A program made the position numbers and the translations under genes. The notes beneath the pieces were generated by a model. It was not told the DNA's origin. It made no database searches and worked only from the letters and a program-made list of their open reading frames with translations. A stretch of DNA of 41,080 bases from Clostridia bacterium (lineage in GTDB: Bacteria; Bacillota; Clostridia; Oscillospirales; Acutalibacteraceae): assembly GCA_017550105.1 (NCBI GenBank), contig JAFYLQ010000020.1, forward strand, positions 1-41,080. The letters are read 5' to 3'. Shown here piece by piece: positions 26,137 to 35,141 of this stretch; the first letter of the stretch is position 1, and each line of letters starts with the position of its first letter.

Positions 26137-28689
26137 ATGAAAAAGCAATTAACAAAGTTAATAGTTTTGTGTCTGTGTCTTGTGTTGTCCTGCTCGTCAT
26201 TCCTGAGTATCTGCGGTGTTGCAGTTAAAGGGGACTACCCCGAGGGTGTAACGGCAGAGGATGCTCTTGCGGCGGTTAGCGGTACGGACAGACTTCTCAA
26301 TTCTGCGGTGCCCCTTTTAACGGGTAGTGATTTGAGCAGTCTTGTTAAACCTATGATTTACAGCAGCGAAACCCTTTCATCTGTTCTGGTGCAGACATAC
26401 CTTTCCTTTGAGCAGGAGGGTATGGATTTAAGCACCGTGGGTATTGATACCTCCGTAAAAAGCGTTGCAGGTGCTCTTTCCCAATATCCCGAGGTCAGTC
26501 AGCGATTAAAAAAATACGACTCATGGAGTCAGGTTGACCTTGCGGGTGTTAACTGGGGTGTTAACGATAAAATCGGCTTTGCCGAGGCATTCGGTGCAAT
26601 TTTCTCACCCTTAAACGACGTATTATATATGCTTCTTTGCTCCGGCGAGCTACAGATAGCATCCATCATAAAAATCAGTGGTGACGATGGCTACACAAAT
26701 GCAGTTGTTCCTGTGCTGAAGGCTTTGAAGTGCCCCGATATCATTTCTGCTCAGCAGTTCCACACCGAGGCTAAAGCAGACAAAAACAGTATGGTAAAAA
26801 ATATAATCTTACCCATACTTTCATTTTTAGAAAAAGCCCTTGAAGCCCCTGCGGATACTCTTACGGATTCACTTCCTTCCTTCGCATATTTCTCTGAAAG
26901 CGGTGAAATGGATAAATGTATGGATGCTTTAATGGCACCCATAAAATCCAATCCACTTATTGAAATCGCGGCACTTCTGAATCTTTTTGATACGGAAATG
27001 CTCAGCTTTGATTTTGAAACCATTATGGGCTCCCTTACTTCGGGTATGGGTGGCTTCCAATTAGCCGAGCTTGATATGTCAGCCCTTGCAGGGTGCGGCA
27101 GTCACAACGGCACCACCTTTGTTTCAGACCAGGGTAAGGCATACGTGGTGGTTATGCGTTGGCTTGTTGAAACTATTAAGCTTAACCCCGATTTACTCAC
27201 TCAGCTTACGGGTGCTCCCGTAGATGATGGGGCAAAGGATTTTATGCAGGGTATTCTTTCAAAGGATACGGACGCTATTGTCGGTACAATAATTCGTCTT
27301 TTCAGTCCTGCTGAGCCACAGGGTGCCGAGGCTATGGTTTACCCCACGGTCAATAAAACCAACGTTCAGTACACCCCCAACCTTCAGAAGAAGGATTACG
27401 AAAGAGCCTTGTCACAGATGGATGGTCTTCTTGACGATTTCGTAAAAGAGGGCGGAAGCTACAAGGACGTTGAATCACTTATTGAATCCGCCATATATTC
27501 AAGCGCTAATATCAACTCCTTGTTGACGGGTATTTACGGCGCCATTGAAGAAAACGGACTTGCAGACGTTTTGATTCTTTTAGGTGTTGACACCACACCC
27601 AAGGGTGTAGCCACACTTCTTACAGAAAGCGAATACGAGTCGGCGGCAAAGGTGCTCTCAAAGGCAAATTCGTGGGATGAGGTCTCACTTAAAAACGTAA
27701 ATTGGGGCTTCTATACAGGCTCACGTAAAGGCTTTCAAAATGCCCTTACCGCAGTCTTAAGACCCTTGTATCCTGTAATGCGAGTGCTTCTTGCAGAGGA
27801 GGATATGGTGGTGCTTGACAGTATCACAATCAAGGGCGCCGACGGCTATAACACGGCAATTATCCCTTTGCTCGAGGCTCTCGGGTGTGATTCGGGTGAC
27901 ATTAAAACCTACGAAAAATACAAGAAAACTGCCGATACGGACAGGGTAATGAAGGATATCCTTGACCCCGTATTCGATTTGGTGGACGATATTGCCGAAA
28001 AGCCCGTTGATACGCTTACAGAAAAATTACCCAACATAATTTACTTCCTCAACAGTGGCTCTCTTGAAAAATGCATCGGTAACCTTTTGCTTCCCATAAC
28101 AAGCTTTACCGAAGGTCTTTCGGGTGTTTACGACGTGAGTTTTGATATGACTGCGCTTACGTCAGAGCTTGATATGAACAAACTTTTAGGCTCTATGCTT
28201 GAGGGCACGGGTATGAAGGTTGCCGAGTTCGATATAAATACCCTTAGCGGTATGGGTACTCCCGAAACCCGAACAAGTAAACAGGTAATTGACGGCAAGA
28301 AAACCCAGTACACATACATCGTTGCGGATAAAACCGACGTGTTTATGTCACTTCTTCGTGTTCTTGCAAAGACTATTCGTCTTCCCGGTAACGAGAATCT
28401 TTTGATGGGCTCAATGGGTGACAATGCATCCTTTGAAACCTATTCTGCATCACTTACCGAGCAATTTGAAAATATGAGTGAGGATGAGCTTATTGAATGG
28501 CTTTTCAATCTCTTTTTCAAGGAACGTGTTAAGGCAGAGTTGGTTTTTGATGAGGATTACTCACCAACCATTATTTATAAAGAGGCCGAAAAGAATTACA
28601 CCTGGTTATACGTTCTGTGCGCATATTTAGGTCTTTGTGCCGTAGTCGGTGTTATAATTTACGCTAACAGAAAGCGTTTGTATTCTTAA
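26137..28689 (+). CDS. Secreted, membrane-anchored protein with two tandem repeats
   Basis: An 850-residue protein that I cannot assign to a family. It has an N-terminal signal sequence (KKQLTKLIVLCLCLVLSCSS) and a C-terminal membrane helix with a basic tail (YVLCAYLGLCAVVGVIIYAN, then RKRLYS), so most of it lies outside the cell. The extracellular part is an internal duplication of about 340 residues each. Matching blocks are VDLAGVNWGVND with VSLKNVNWGFYT, IKISGDDGYTNAVVPVLKAL with ITIKGADGYNTAIIPLLEAL, and PADTLTDSLPSFAYF with PVDTLTEKLPNIIYF. The frame opens at TTG 26128, but ATG 26137 starts a normal signal peptide. The ribosome site is weak. The ABC transporter gene starts 19 bases downstream, so the two probably work together; a substrate-binding or envelope-assembly role is an inference. 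Confidence 0.85.
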   Translation: MKKQLTKLIVLCLCLVLSCSSFLSICGVAVKGDYPEGVTAEDALAAVSGTDRLLNSAVPLLTGSDLSSLVKPMIYSSETLSSVLVQTYLSFEQEGMDLSTVGIDTSVKSVAGALSQYPEVSQRLKKYDSWSQVDLAGVNWGVNDKIGFAEAFGAIFSPLNDVLYMLLCSGELQIASIIKISGDDGYTNAVVPVLKALKCPDIISAQQFHTEAKADKNSMVKNIILPILSFLEKALEAPADTLTDSLPSFAYFSESGEMDKCMDALMAPIKSNPLIEIAALLNLFDTEMLSFDFETIMGSLTSGMGGFQLAELDMSALAGCGSHNGTTFVSDQGKAYVVVMRWLVETIKLNPDLLTQLTGAPVDDGAKDFMQGILSKDTDAIVGTIIRLFSPAEPQGAEAMVYPTVNKTNVQYTPNLQKKDYERALSQMDGLLDDFVKEGGSYKDVESLIESAIYSSANINSLLTGIYGAIEENGLADVLILLGVDTTPKGVATLLTESEYESAAKVLSKANSWDEVSLKNVNWGFYTGSRKGFQNALTAVLRPLYPVMRVLLAEEDMVVLDSITIKGADGYNTAIIPLLEALGCDSGDIKTYEKYKKTADTDRVMKDILDPVFDLVDDIAEKPVDTLTEKLPNIIYFLNSGSLEKCIGNLLLPITSFTEGLSGVYDVSFDMTALTSELDMNKLLGSMLEGTGMKVAEFDINTLSGMGTPETRTSKQVIDGKKTQYTYIVADKTDVFMSLLRVLAKTIRLPGNENLLMGSMGDNASFETYSASLTEQFENMSEDELIEWLFNLFFKERVKAELVFDEDYSPTIIYKEAEKNYTWLYVLCAYLGLCAVVGVIIYANRKRLYS

Positions 28690-28708
28690 CTCCTGAGAGG
28701 TGTTAAAT

Positions 28709-31459
28709 TTGTTAGTATTAAAAAATATTGTTAAGGATTACGTTACGGGTGATACTACCGTAAGGGCTCTTAAGGGCATTGATATAAGCTTCCGTGAAAA
28801 CGAATTTGTTGCGGTGCTCGGTCCCTCGGGCTGTGGTAAAACAACACTGCTTAATATCGTAGGTGGTCTTGACAGATACACAAGCGGTGATTTGCTCATT
28901 AACGGTAAATCCACAAAGTATTTTAACGACGGTGATTGGGATACCTACCGTAACCACTCAATAGGCTTTGTTTTCCAAAGCTATAACCTCATTCCTCACC
29001 AGACGGTTCTTGCAAACGTTGAACTTGCTCTGACTCTTTCGGGCGTTTCCAAAAAGGAGCGTAAGCAAAGGGCTATTGATGCACTTAAAAAGGTTGGTCT
29101 TGAGCAACAGATTTATAAAAAGCCCAATCAGATGTCGGGCGGTCAGATGCAGCGTGTGGCAATTGCCCGTGCACTTATTAACGACCCCGATATCCTTCTT
29201 GCTGACGAGCCCACAGGTGCGCTTGATAGTGAAACAAGTGTGCAGATAATGGACCTTCTTAAGGAAATTGCCAAAGAAAAGCTCATTATTATGGTTACTC
29301 ATAACCCCGAGCTTGCTGAGAGCTATGCGAACCGTATTATCAGTTGTCTTGACGGTGAGGTTGTGGGTGATACCAATCCCTACGAGCCTACAGAAGCGGA
29401 TATCGAGGAGCAGAAGGTTAAGGTGGCAAATGCAAGGGTCAAGGGCAAAAAGTCAATGTCCTTCGGTTCAGCCTTCGCACTTAGTATAAATAACCTCAGA
29501 ACCAAAAAGGGCAGGACTTTCTTAACCGCCTTTGCGGGTAGTATAGGTATTATCGGTATTGCACTTGTTCTTGCACTTTCTAACGGTATTCAGGTGTACA
29601 TTGACCGTGTTCAGGAGGATATGCTACTGTCCTATCCTATGACTGTTGAAAAGCAGACCATGGATTTGGAAAGTATTATGAGCTCCTTTACGGGTATTAC
29701 AAGTGAGGTCACGAATCCCGAGGGCATAGAGGAGGGCAAGGTTTACGTTAACGAATCCTTTATGCAGATGGTAAATGCGTTTATCTCCGAGTCCACGTCC
29801 AATAACCTTGACAATTTCAAAAAATATATTGAGGATAATCAGGCTGAATTTGATGAGTGCTGTAATGACGTTCAGTACAGATACTCCACACAGCTTAATA
29901 TATACCGTGCGGATACCACGGACGGCGTTGTAAAGGTTAACCCAAGCACTATGATGGAGAATATGCCCATGGCTGAGGGTATGGAGGGTATGGCGTCATC
30001 AATGACAAGTATGACACAGAGCTTTAGTGTGTGGATGGAGCTTATCGGTGACGAAAGACTTATGGAAGCACAGTATGACGTTATTGCAGGTCGTATGCCC
30101 AACAACTACAACGAGGTTGTGCTTATTGTTGACGGTAACAATCAGATTAACGAGCTTGTTGTTTATGCTCTCGGTCTTAAGGACCAGGAGGAATTTACAA
30201 AGGACGTTATGGCTGCTCTTATGAGTGGTGAAACCCTTGAGGACGAAACAGTCACCGAATATTCCTATGACGATATTCTTAATATGGAATTCAAGCTTGT
30301 TTTAAGTGCGGATTACTTCGTTAAGGATGAAAAAACAGGTCTCTGGCGTGATAACAGCGAAAATGATTATTACGTAAAACAACTTGTTGAAGACGGCGAG
30401 AATATTAAAATTGTAGGTATCCTCAAGCCTGATGAAAATAACACCCTTTCAATCGGTACGGGTGGTATCGGTTATACCCGTGCACTTATGGATTTTGCCA
30501 TTGAGCAGACCGCTAAGCGTGAGGTTGTAAAGAAACAACTTGCAGACCCCACAAGGGACGTTATTACAGGTTACGAGTTCTCAACACTTACAGTTAATGA
30601 CTTTGACCTTGCGGACGTTGATTTAAGCATAATTGACTATACCTACCTTGACTATAAGCCCTTCCTCTCCATGGCAGAGGGTATGGATATGTCAGAGGTG
30701 GATATGAGCAATATGGGTGCAATGTTCGGCTTTGATGATATGAGTGAGCTTCAGAAAAAGCTTATGGAGGGCTTCCTCAACGACGAGCAGGTTCTTGCAC
30801 TTAAGCAGGCTTACGTTGACACCTTGGCTTCCAAAAGCTCATACGAGGGCACACTTACAAAGCTTGGCTACTCAACCTTCGAGTCACCCTCGTCCATAGC
30901 CTTCTATCCCAAAAGCTTTGAGGATAAAGAAAGGCTCAACGAATTAATAAACTACTATAACGAGCAGGTTGCGGCGGACGGACATCCGGAGGCACAGATT
31001 AAGGTTACTGACCTTATCGGAATGCTTATGAGCAGTCTTACAACCATTATTGACATTGTAACCTACGTTCTTGTGGCATTCGTTGCTATTTCCCTTGTGG
31101 TATCATCAATTATGATTGGTATTATCACATATATTTCCGTCCTTGAACGAACCAAGGAAATCGGCATACTCAGAAGTATAGGTGCTTCTAAAAAGGATGT
31201 TGCACGAGTCTTTAATGCGGAAACTGCGGTAATAGGTCTGGGTGCAGGTATTATAGGTATTCTGACGACCCTGTTGCTTGAAATTCCCATAAACTTAGCA
31301 CTTAAGTATCTTGTGCATATTCCGGCGGCTGCGGCTCTTCCCGTTGTGGGTGGCGTGGTGCTTGTGGTAATAAGTGTTGGTCTTACGCTTGTTGCGGGTC
31401 TTATTCCCTCAAGAATGGCTGCAAAGAAGGACCCCGTTGAAGCATTAAGAACAGAATAA
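28709..31459 (+). CDS. MacB-like ABC transporter, fused ATPase and permease
   Basis: A 916-residue fusion. Residues about 1-235 form an ABC ATPase of the LolD/MacB type (GPSGCGKTT Walker A, SGGQMQRVAIARA signature, LADEPTGALD Walker B). It is followed by a permease with one membrane helix near 270-290, a large extracellular domain of about 480 residues, and three C-terminal helices with the FtsX/MacB motif YISVLERTKEIGILRSIGAS. Such proteins use ATP to drive mechanical work across the membrane, often exporting peptides or lipoproteins or acting on cell-wall enzymes. GTG 28700 is an alternative start, but GAGAGG (28695-28700) fits TTG 28709 and homology begins MLVLKNIVKDYV. No two-component system is adjacent, unlike typical BceAB-type loci. 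It is paired with the upstream duplicated surface protein and closed by a terminator. Confidence 0.92.
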   Translation: MLVLKNIVKDYVTGDTTVRALKGIDISFRENEFVAVLGPSGCGKTTLLNIVGGLDRYTSGDLLINGKSTKYFNDGDWDTYRNHSIGFVFQSYNLIPHQTVLANVELALTLSGVSKKERKQRAIDALKKVGLEQQIYKKPNQMSGGQMQRVAIARALINDPDILLADEPTGALDSETSVQIMDLLKEIAKEKLIIMVTHNPELAESYANRIISCLDGEVVGDTNPYEPTEADIEEQKVKVANARVKGKKSMSFGSAFALSINNLRTKKGRTFLTAFAGSIGIIGIALVLALSNGIQVYIDRVQEDMLLSYPMTVEKQTMDLESIMSSFTGITSEVTNPEGIEEGKVYVNESFMQMVNAFISESTSNNLDNFKKYIEDNQAEFDECCNDVQYRYSTQLNIYRADTTDGVVKVNPSTMMENMPMAEGMEGMASSMTSMTQSFSVWMELIGDERLMEAQYDVIAGRMPNNYNEVVLIVDGNNQINELVVYALGLKDQEEFTKDVMAALMSGETLEDETVTEYSYDDILNMEFKLVLSADYFVKDEKTGLWRDNSENDYYVKQLVEDGENIKIVGILKPDENNTLSIGTGGIGYTRALMDFAIEQTAKREVVKKQLADPTRDVITGYEFSTLTVNDFDLADVDLSIIDYTYLDYKPFLSMAEGMDMSEVDMSNMGAMFGFDDMSELQKKLMEGFLNDEQVLALKQAYVDTLASKSSYEGTLTKLGYSTFESPSSIAFYPKSFEDKERLNELINYYNEQVAADGHPEAQIKVTDLIGMLMSSLTTIIDIVTYVLVAFVAISLVVSSIMIGIITYISVLERTKEIGILRSIGASKKDVARVFNAETAVIGLGAGIIGILTTLLLEIPINLALKYLVHIPAAAALPVVGGVVLVVISVGLTLVAGLIPSRMAAKKDPVEALRTE

Positions 31460-31467
31460 AAAAACTT

Positions 31468-31500
31468 TCCCCTATTGGTAAACAATAGGGGATTTATTAT
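31468..31500 (+). terminator. Rho-independent terminator after the ABC transporter
   Basis: Perfect 10-bp stem (31468-31477 with 31483-31492), five-base loop, and a T-rich tail. Confidence 0.9.
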
Positions 31501-31528
31501 TGAAAAAACGAATTAACTGTGATAAAAT
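31500..31528 (+). promoter_or_regulatory. Sugar operon promoter
   Basis: TTGAAA at 31500-31505, a 17-base spacer, and TAAAAT at 31523-31528 with TG at 31520-31521 (extended -10). The -35 overlaps the end of the preceding terminator tail. No obvious inverted-repeat operator was seen nearby. Confidence 0.7.
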
Positions 31529-31569
31529 ATTCCTAATAATGCAATGAAACAGTTAGGTTGTGATTTTTT

Positions 31570-32859
31570 ATGCGAAAAACATCAGCAAATATCGGCTTTA
31601 TTGGTATAAGTGGTCGTGGCTCAGGTATGCTCGACCTGCTTTTACAGGTTGAGGGCGTAAAGGTTCCTGCAGTTTGCGACCTTATTCCCGAAAGAGCCGA
31701 AAGAGGTATCGAAATTGTTGAGGAGCGTACTGAAAAGGCTTACCCCGTTCACGCTTACCTTGATTATAAAGAAATGTTTGCTAACGAGGATTTGGATGCA
31801 GTTGTTATTGCAACTACCTGGATTACTCACGCAATGATTGCCGTTGACGCTATGAATGCAGGTCTTCATGTTGGTATGGAGGTTGGCGGTGCCGCATCTA
31901 TTGAGGAATGCTGGGAAATGGTAAGAACAAGTCAGCGTACCGGCAAAATCTGTATGCTTCTTGAAAACTGCTGCTATTGCCGAAATGAAATGGCGGTATT
32001 CAATATGATTCGCAAGGGAATCTTCGGTGAAATCGTACATATGGAGGGTGGCTACCGTCACGATTTACGTGATGAAATCTGCCTCGGTCGTGAGAATATC
32101 CACGGCAGACTTTACAACTTTATGTACCGTAACGGCGAGGTTTATCCCACACATCAGCTTGGCCCCATCTCAAAGGCGCTTAACATCAATAGAGGTAACC
32201 GTTTCCTTACAGTTAACTCCGTAGCAAGTAAATCCCGTGGTCTTCATCAGTGGATTAAAGACAATAAGGGCGAAGAATACGACCTTTTCAATACAAATTT
32301 CAATTGTGGTGATATTGTTACAACAATCATCAAGTGTGCAAACGGCGAAACAATCAAGCTTACACACGACTGCTCACTTCCCAGACCCTACACTCGTGAT
32401 TACGAGGTTCAGGGCACCAAGGGTATCTACTCAGAGCCCGAGGACGGCAAGGGCAGAATTTATATTGACGGTACTCATACTGAGCATCAGAGCTGGACTC
32501 ACGAGTGGGACGATTTCGGACCCTGGCGTGACAAATACGAGCATCCTCTTTGGGTTCTTTATGAAAAGGGCGGCATAAAAGCAGGTCACGGCGGTATGGA
32601 CTACCTTATCCTTTCATCCTTCGTTGATAGCGTCTTTGAGGGCGAAAAGGCCAACATCGACGTTTATGATACAGCAACCTGGATGGCAATTACCTGCCTT
32701 TCAGAGCAGTCCGTAGCAATGGGCGGTGCGCCCGTTCCTGTGCCGGACTTTACAAACGGCAGATGGATTGACCGTGAGCCCATCAGACGCGGTATGTACT
32801 GCCTTGATGAGGTTTGCGAGGAATTTTACGAGAATACTGACGAGGAGGATGCACAATGA
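31570..32859 (+). CDS. Gfo/Idh/MocA oxidoreductase, GH109-like
   Basis: A 429-residue NAD(P)-dependent oxidoreductase-fold protein. The N-terminal Rossmann domain has GFIGISGRGSGMLDLLLQ, and the second domain has the MLLENCCYCRNEMAVFNMIR, YPTHQLGPISKALNINRGNR and MDYLILSSFVDSV segments. The H-x-L-G-P...NINRGNR pattern is characteristic of glycoside hydrolase family 109, whose members cleave alpha-N-acetylgalactosaminides by a transient NAD-dependent oxidation at C3. The actual substrate is unknown. There is no signal peptide, so it acts in the cytoplasm on an imported sugar. It is first in an operon with a BadF-type kinase (ATGA overlap) and a GH4 glycosidase. The ribosome site is weak (TAGG). 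Confidence 0.85.
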   Translation: MRKTSANIGFIGISGRGSGMLDLLLQVEGVKVPAVCDLIPERAERGIEIVEERTEKAYPVHAYLDYKEMFANEDLDAVVIATTWITHAMIAVDAMNAGLHVGMEVGGAASIEECWEMVRTSQRTGKICMLLENCCYCRNEMAVFNMIRKGIFGEIVHMEGGYRHDLRDEICLGRENIHGRLYNFMYRNGEVYPTHQLGPISKALNINRGNRFLTVNSVASKSRGLHQWIKDNKGEEYDLFNTNFNCGDIVTTIIKCANGETIKLTHDCSLPRPYTRDYEVQGTKGIYSEPEDGKGRIYIDGTHTEHQSWTHEWDDFGPWRDKYEHPLWVLYEKGGIKAGHGGMDYLILSSFVDSVFEGEKANIDVYDTATWMAITCLSEQSVAMGGAPVPVPDFTNGRWIDREPIRRGMYCLDEVCEEFYENTDEEDAQ

Positions 32860-33791
32860 AATATTACATAGGTGTTGACGGCGGCGGTACAAAAACCGCA
32901 TTTGCCCTTTTTGATGAAAACAAAAATATTGTTGAGCAGTACGAAACAGAGGGCTCAAACCACGAAAATATGGAGGGCTCATTTCCTCAGGCTGCAGGTA
33001 TTATTGCAGGTGGCGTTAAGGGTCTTTTAGAAAAAGCAGGTATTGCTCTTGATGACGTTGATGGTATCCTTATGGGTCTTGCAGGTATCGACCATCCCTA
33101 TCAGCACGATGCAATGGTTGAAGAGCTTGATAAATTAGGCATTACAGGTTGCCGTATTTACAACGACGGCTTTATCGTTATTAAAGCGGGTGTTGGTGCA
33201 GGCTGCGGTATCGGTTACAACTGTGGCACAGGTACTTGCTGTAACTCACTTGACTCCGATGGTAATATGCTCCAGATTGGTGGCTTTGACGTACTTTCAG
33301 GCGACAAGGGTAACGGTCATTGGGTTGGCTCACAGGCTTTCAGAATTATGTATGATGAAATTTGCCTCGGTAAGGGTAAATCAATGATTACTGAATTAAT
33401 GAAGGAAAAAGCAGGTATCTGCGACAGAGCAACCCTTCTTGACTCCATTGCAGTTTTAGAGAGTGAGGATGAGGGCGAGGCATTCCTTCGTAAGCTTATC
33501 GTTTCCTTCTTTGAAGCGGCAAATAATGATGATGAGGCGGCACTTCTTGTAATTGAGGAAATGGCTCAGCGTGGTGCGGATTACATCTGCGGTCACGTTA
33601 AGGCTATGAACTTTGAGTGTGACGTTATTAACGTTGTTTTGTCAGGCTCAATTCACACAAAGCTTCCCTCACAGAAATACACCGACAGAATGGCAGAGCT
33701 TGTTGCCGAAAGAACAGGCAGAAAATTCAATTTCATCAAGCTTCAGTGTGCTCCCGTTACAGGTTGTGTAAACTGGCTTCTTGAAGACTGA
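32856..33791 (+). CDS. BadF/BadG/BcrA-type sugar kinase
   Basis: A 311-residue ATPase of the ASKHA fold. The phosphate-binding loop GVDGGGTKTAFALFD is at residues 6-20, a second phosphate motif CGTGTCCNS lies around 125-133, and GGFDVLSGDKGNGHWVG follows, as in N-acetylglucosamine kinases of the BadF family. Members of this family phosphorylate GlcNAc or related sugars, or act as dehydratase activators. No dehydratase genes are near and it is coupled to a glycosidase-like gene by ATGA, so a sugar kinase is favoured. Its product could feed the downstream GH4 enzyme, which acts on 6-phosphorylated sugars in many cases. Confidence 0.85.
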   Translation: MKYYIGVDGGGTKTAFALFDENKNIVEQYETEGSNHENMEGSFPQAAGIIAGGVKGLLEKAGIALDDVDGILMGLAGIDHPYQHDAMVEELDKLGITGCRIYNDGFIVIKAGVGAGCGIGYNCGTGTCCNSLDSDGNMLQIGGFDVLSGDKGNGHWVGSQAFRIMYDEICLGKGKSMITELMKEKAGICDRATLLDSIAVLESEDEGEAFLRKLIVSFFEAANNDDEAALLVIEEMAQRGADYICGHVKAMNFECDVINVVLSGSIHTKLPSQKYTDRMAELVAERTGRKFNFIKLQCAPVTGCVNWLLED

Positions 33792-33819
33792 TAAATTAAT
33801 ACTGAAAGGATTGACATAA

Positions 33820-35103
33820 ATGAAAGAAATCAGCGTAACCGTCATTGGTTCAGGCTCTACATATTGCCCCGAGCTTATTTACGGCTTTATTGAAGCAAAG
33901 GATTCTCTTAAATTAAAGAGAGTTGCTTTTATGGATATTGATGACAGAAAGCGTACAATCGTAGGCGGTCTTTGTGAGCGTATGCTCAAAAGTGCAGGTA
34001 TCGACTGCGAAATCGTAATGACAGACGACCTTGACCTTGCTTTGCAGGGTGCGGACTTCGTTGTTACACAGATTCGTGTAGGTAAGCTTCCCTGCCGTCA
34101 TATCGACGAAAGCATTCCCCTTAAGTATGACCTTATCGGTCAGGAAACAACAGGTATCGGCGGCTTCTTCAAGGCACTTCGTACAATCCCCGTAATTGCA
34201 CACATTGCCGAAAGAATCGAAGCAATCTGCCCCAATGCATGGCTTATTAACTTCACAAATCCCTCGGGTATTATTTCCGAGTTCCTTCTTAACCACACCA
34301 ACGTTAAGGCTATGGGTCTTTGCAACGTTCCCATCGCTATGATTGACGACGTTAAAGCCGCAGTAGGTGAGGATGCAAAAATCACATACCTCGGTCTTAA
34401 CCACCTTAGCTGGATTACATCTGTTAAGGTTAACGGCGAAGAGAAGTTTGACAGCATTTTTGATGACAACTTCGCTCCCACAGTTATGAAGAATATTCAC
34501 GACGACGGCTTCGATATGGAGTGTCTTAATGCTTGTAAGGGCTTCCCTTCATCATACCTTCAGTATTATTACAGTCGCGCTTCAAAGCTCGCTTATCTTA
34601 AATCAAATCCCAAGAGCCGTGCTCAGGTTTGTATGGAAATTGAAGAAGAGCTTCTTAAGCTTTACAGCGACAATGAGCTTGTAATCAAGCCTGCTCTTCT
34701 TGAACAGCGTGGCGGTTATAAATACTCACTTGCTGCCGTTTCGCTTATCGACTCAATCGCAAACGATAAAAAGGACGTTCACGTTGTTAATATCAAGAAC
34801 AACGGTACTCTTAAATTTATGGATGACGACGACGTTGTTGAAATTGCCGCAGTTATCGGTGCGGACGGTGCAACACCCGTTGAAATTGACGAGTTCGATA
34901 ATCGTCATATCATCAGCCTTATGCGTACAGTTAAGTCATACGAAAAGTATGCAGTTGATGCCGCAATCAAGGGCTCTGACGAGGATGCTCTTAACGCTCT
35001 TATGGTTCATCCTCTTTGCGGTGACTTCGCAAAGTCAAAGGCCTGCTTCGAGGAAATGAAGGCAGCCCATAAGGATTACCTTCCTCAGTTCTTTAAAGAC
35101 TAA
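33820..35103 (+). CDS. Glycoside hydrolase family 4, 6-phospho-beta-glucosidase-like
   Basis: GH4 enzymes cleave glycosides with NAD+ and Mn2+ by a redox-elimination mechanism, usually on 6-phosphorylated disaccharides in the cytoplasm. The 427-residue protein has the NAD-binding N-terminus VTVIGSGSTYCPELIYGF, the FVVTQIRVG and ETTGIGGFFKALRTIPVI segments, INFTNPSG, and the metal-binding GLCNVP with Cys168. LNHLSWI follows. The overall pattern is closest to 6-phospho-beta-glucosidases (CelF/LicH type). GAAAGGA is the ribosome site and the gene follows the kinase by 28 bases. It ends at a bidirectional terminator. Confidence 0.93.
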   Translation: MKEISVTVIGSGSTYCPELIYGFIEAKDSLKLKRVAFMDIDDRKRTIVGGLCERMLKSAGIDCEIVMTDDLDLALQGADFVVTQIRVGKLPCRHIDESIPLKYDLIGQETTGIGGFFKALRTIPVIAHIAERIEAICPNAWLINFTNPSGIISEFLLNHTNVKAMGLCNVPIAMIDDVKAAVGEDAKITYLGLNHLSWITSVKVNGEEKFDSIFDDNFAPTVMKNIHDDGFDMECLNACKGFPSSYLQYYYSRASKLAYLKSNPKSRAQVCMEIEEELLKLYSDNELVIKPALLEQRGGYKYSLAAVSLIDSIANDKKDVHVVNIKNNGTLKFMDDDDVVEIAAVIGADGATPVEIDEFDNRHIISLMRTVKSYEKYAVDAAIKGSDEDALNALMVHPLCGDFAKSKACFEEMKAAHKDYLPQFFKD

Positions 35104-35108
35104 TAATA

Positions 35109-35138
35109 AAAAGCCTTCCGTTTCGACGGAAGGCTTTT
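35109..35138. terminator. Bidirectional terminator between convergent genes
   Basis: A 13-bp perfect stem (35109-35121 with 35126-35138) and a TTCG tetraloop, with A-runs on the left and T-runs on the right. It can serve both the GH4 gene (plus) and the isomerase gene (minus), whose stop is 4 bases away. Confidence 0.92.
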
Positions 35139-35141
35139 GTC

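Noticed and set aside
32027-32578. Small plus-strand ORFs inside the GH109-like gene
   Set aside because: They are alternate-frame shadows of a well-supported gene.
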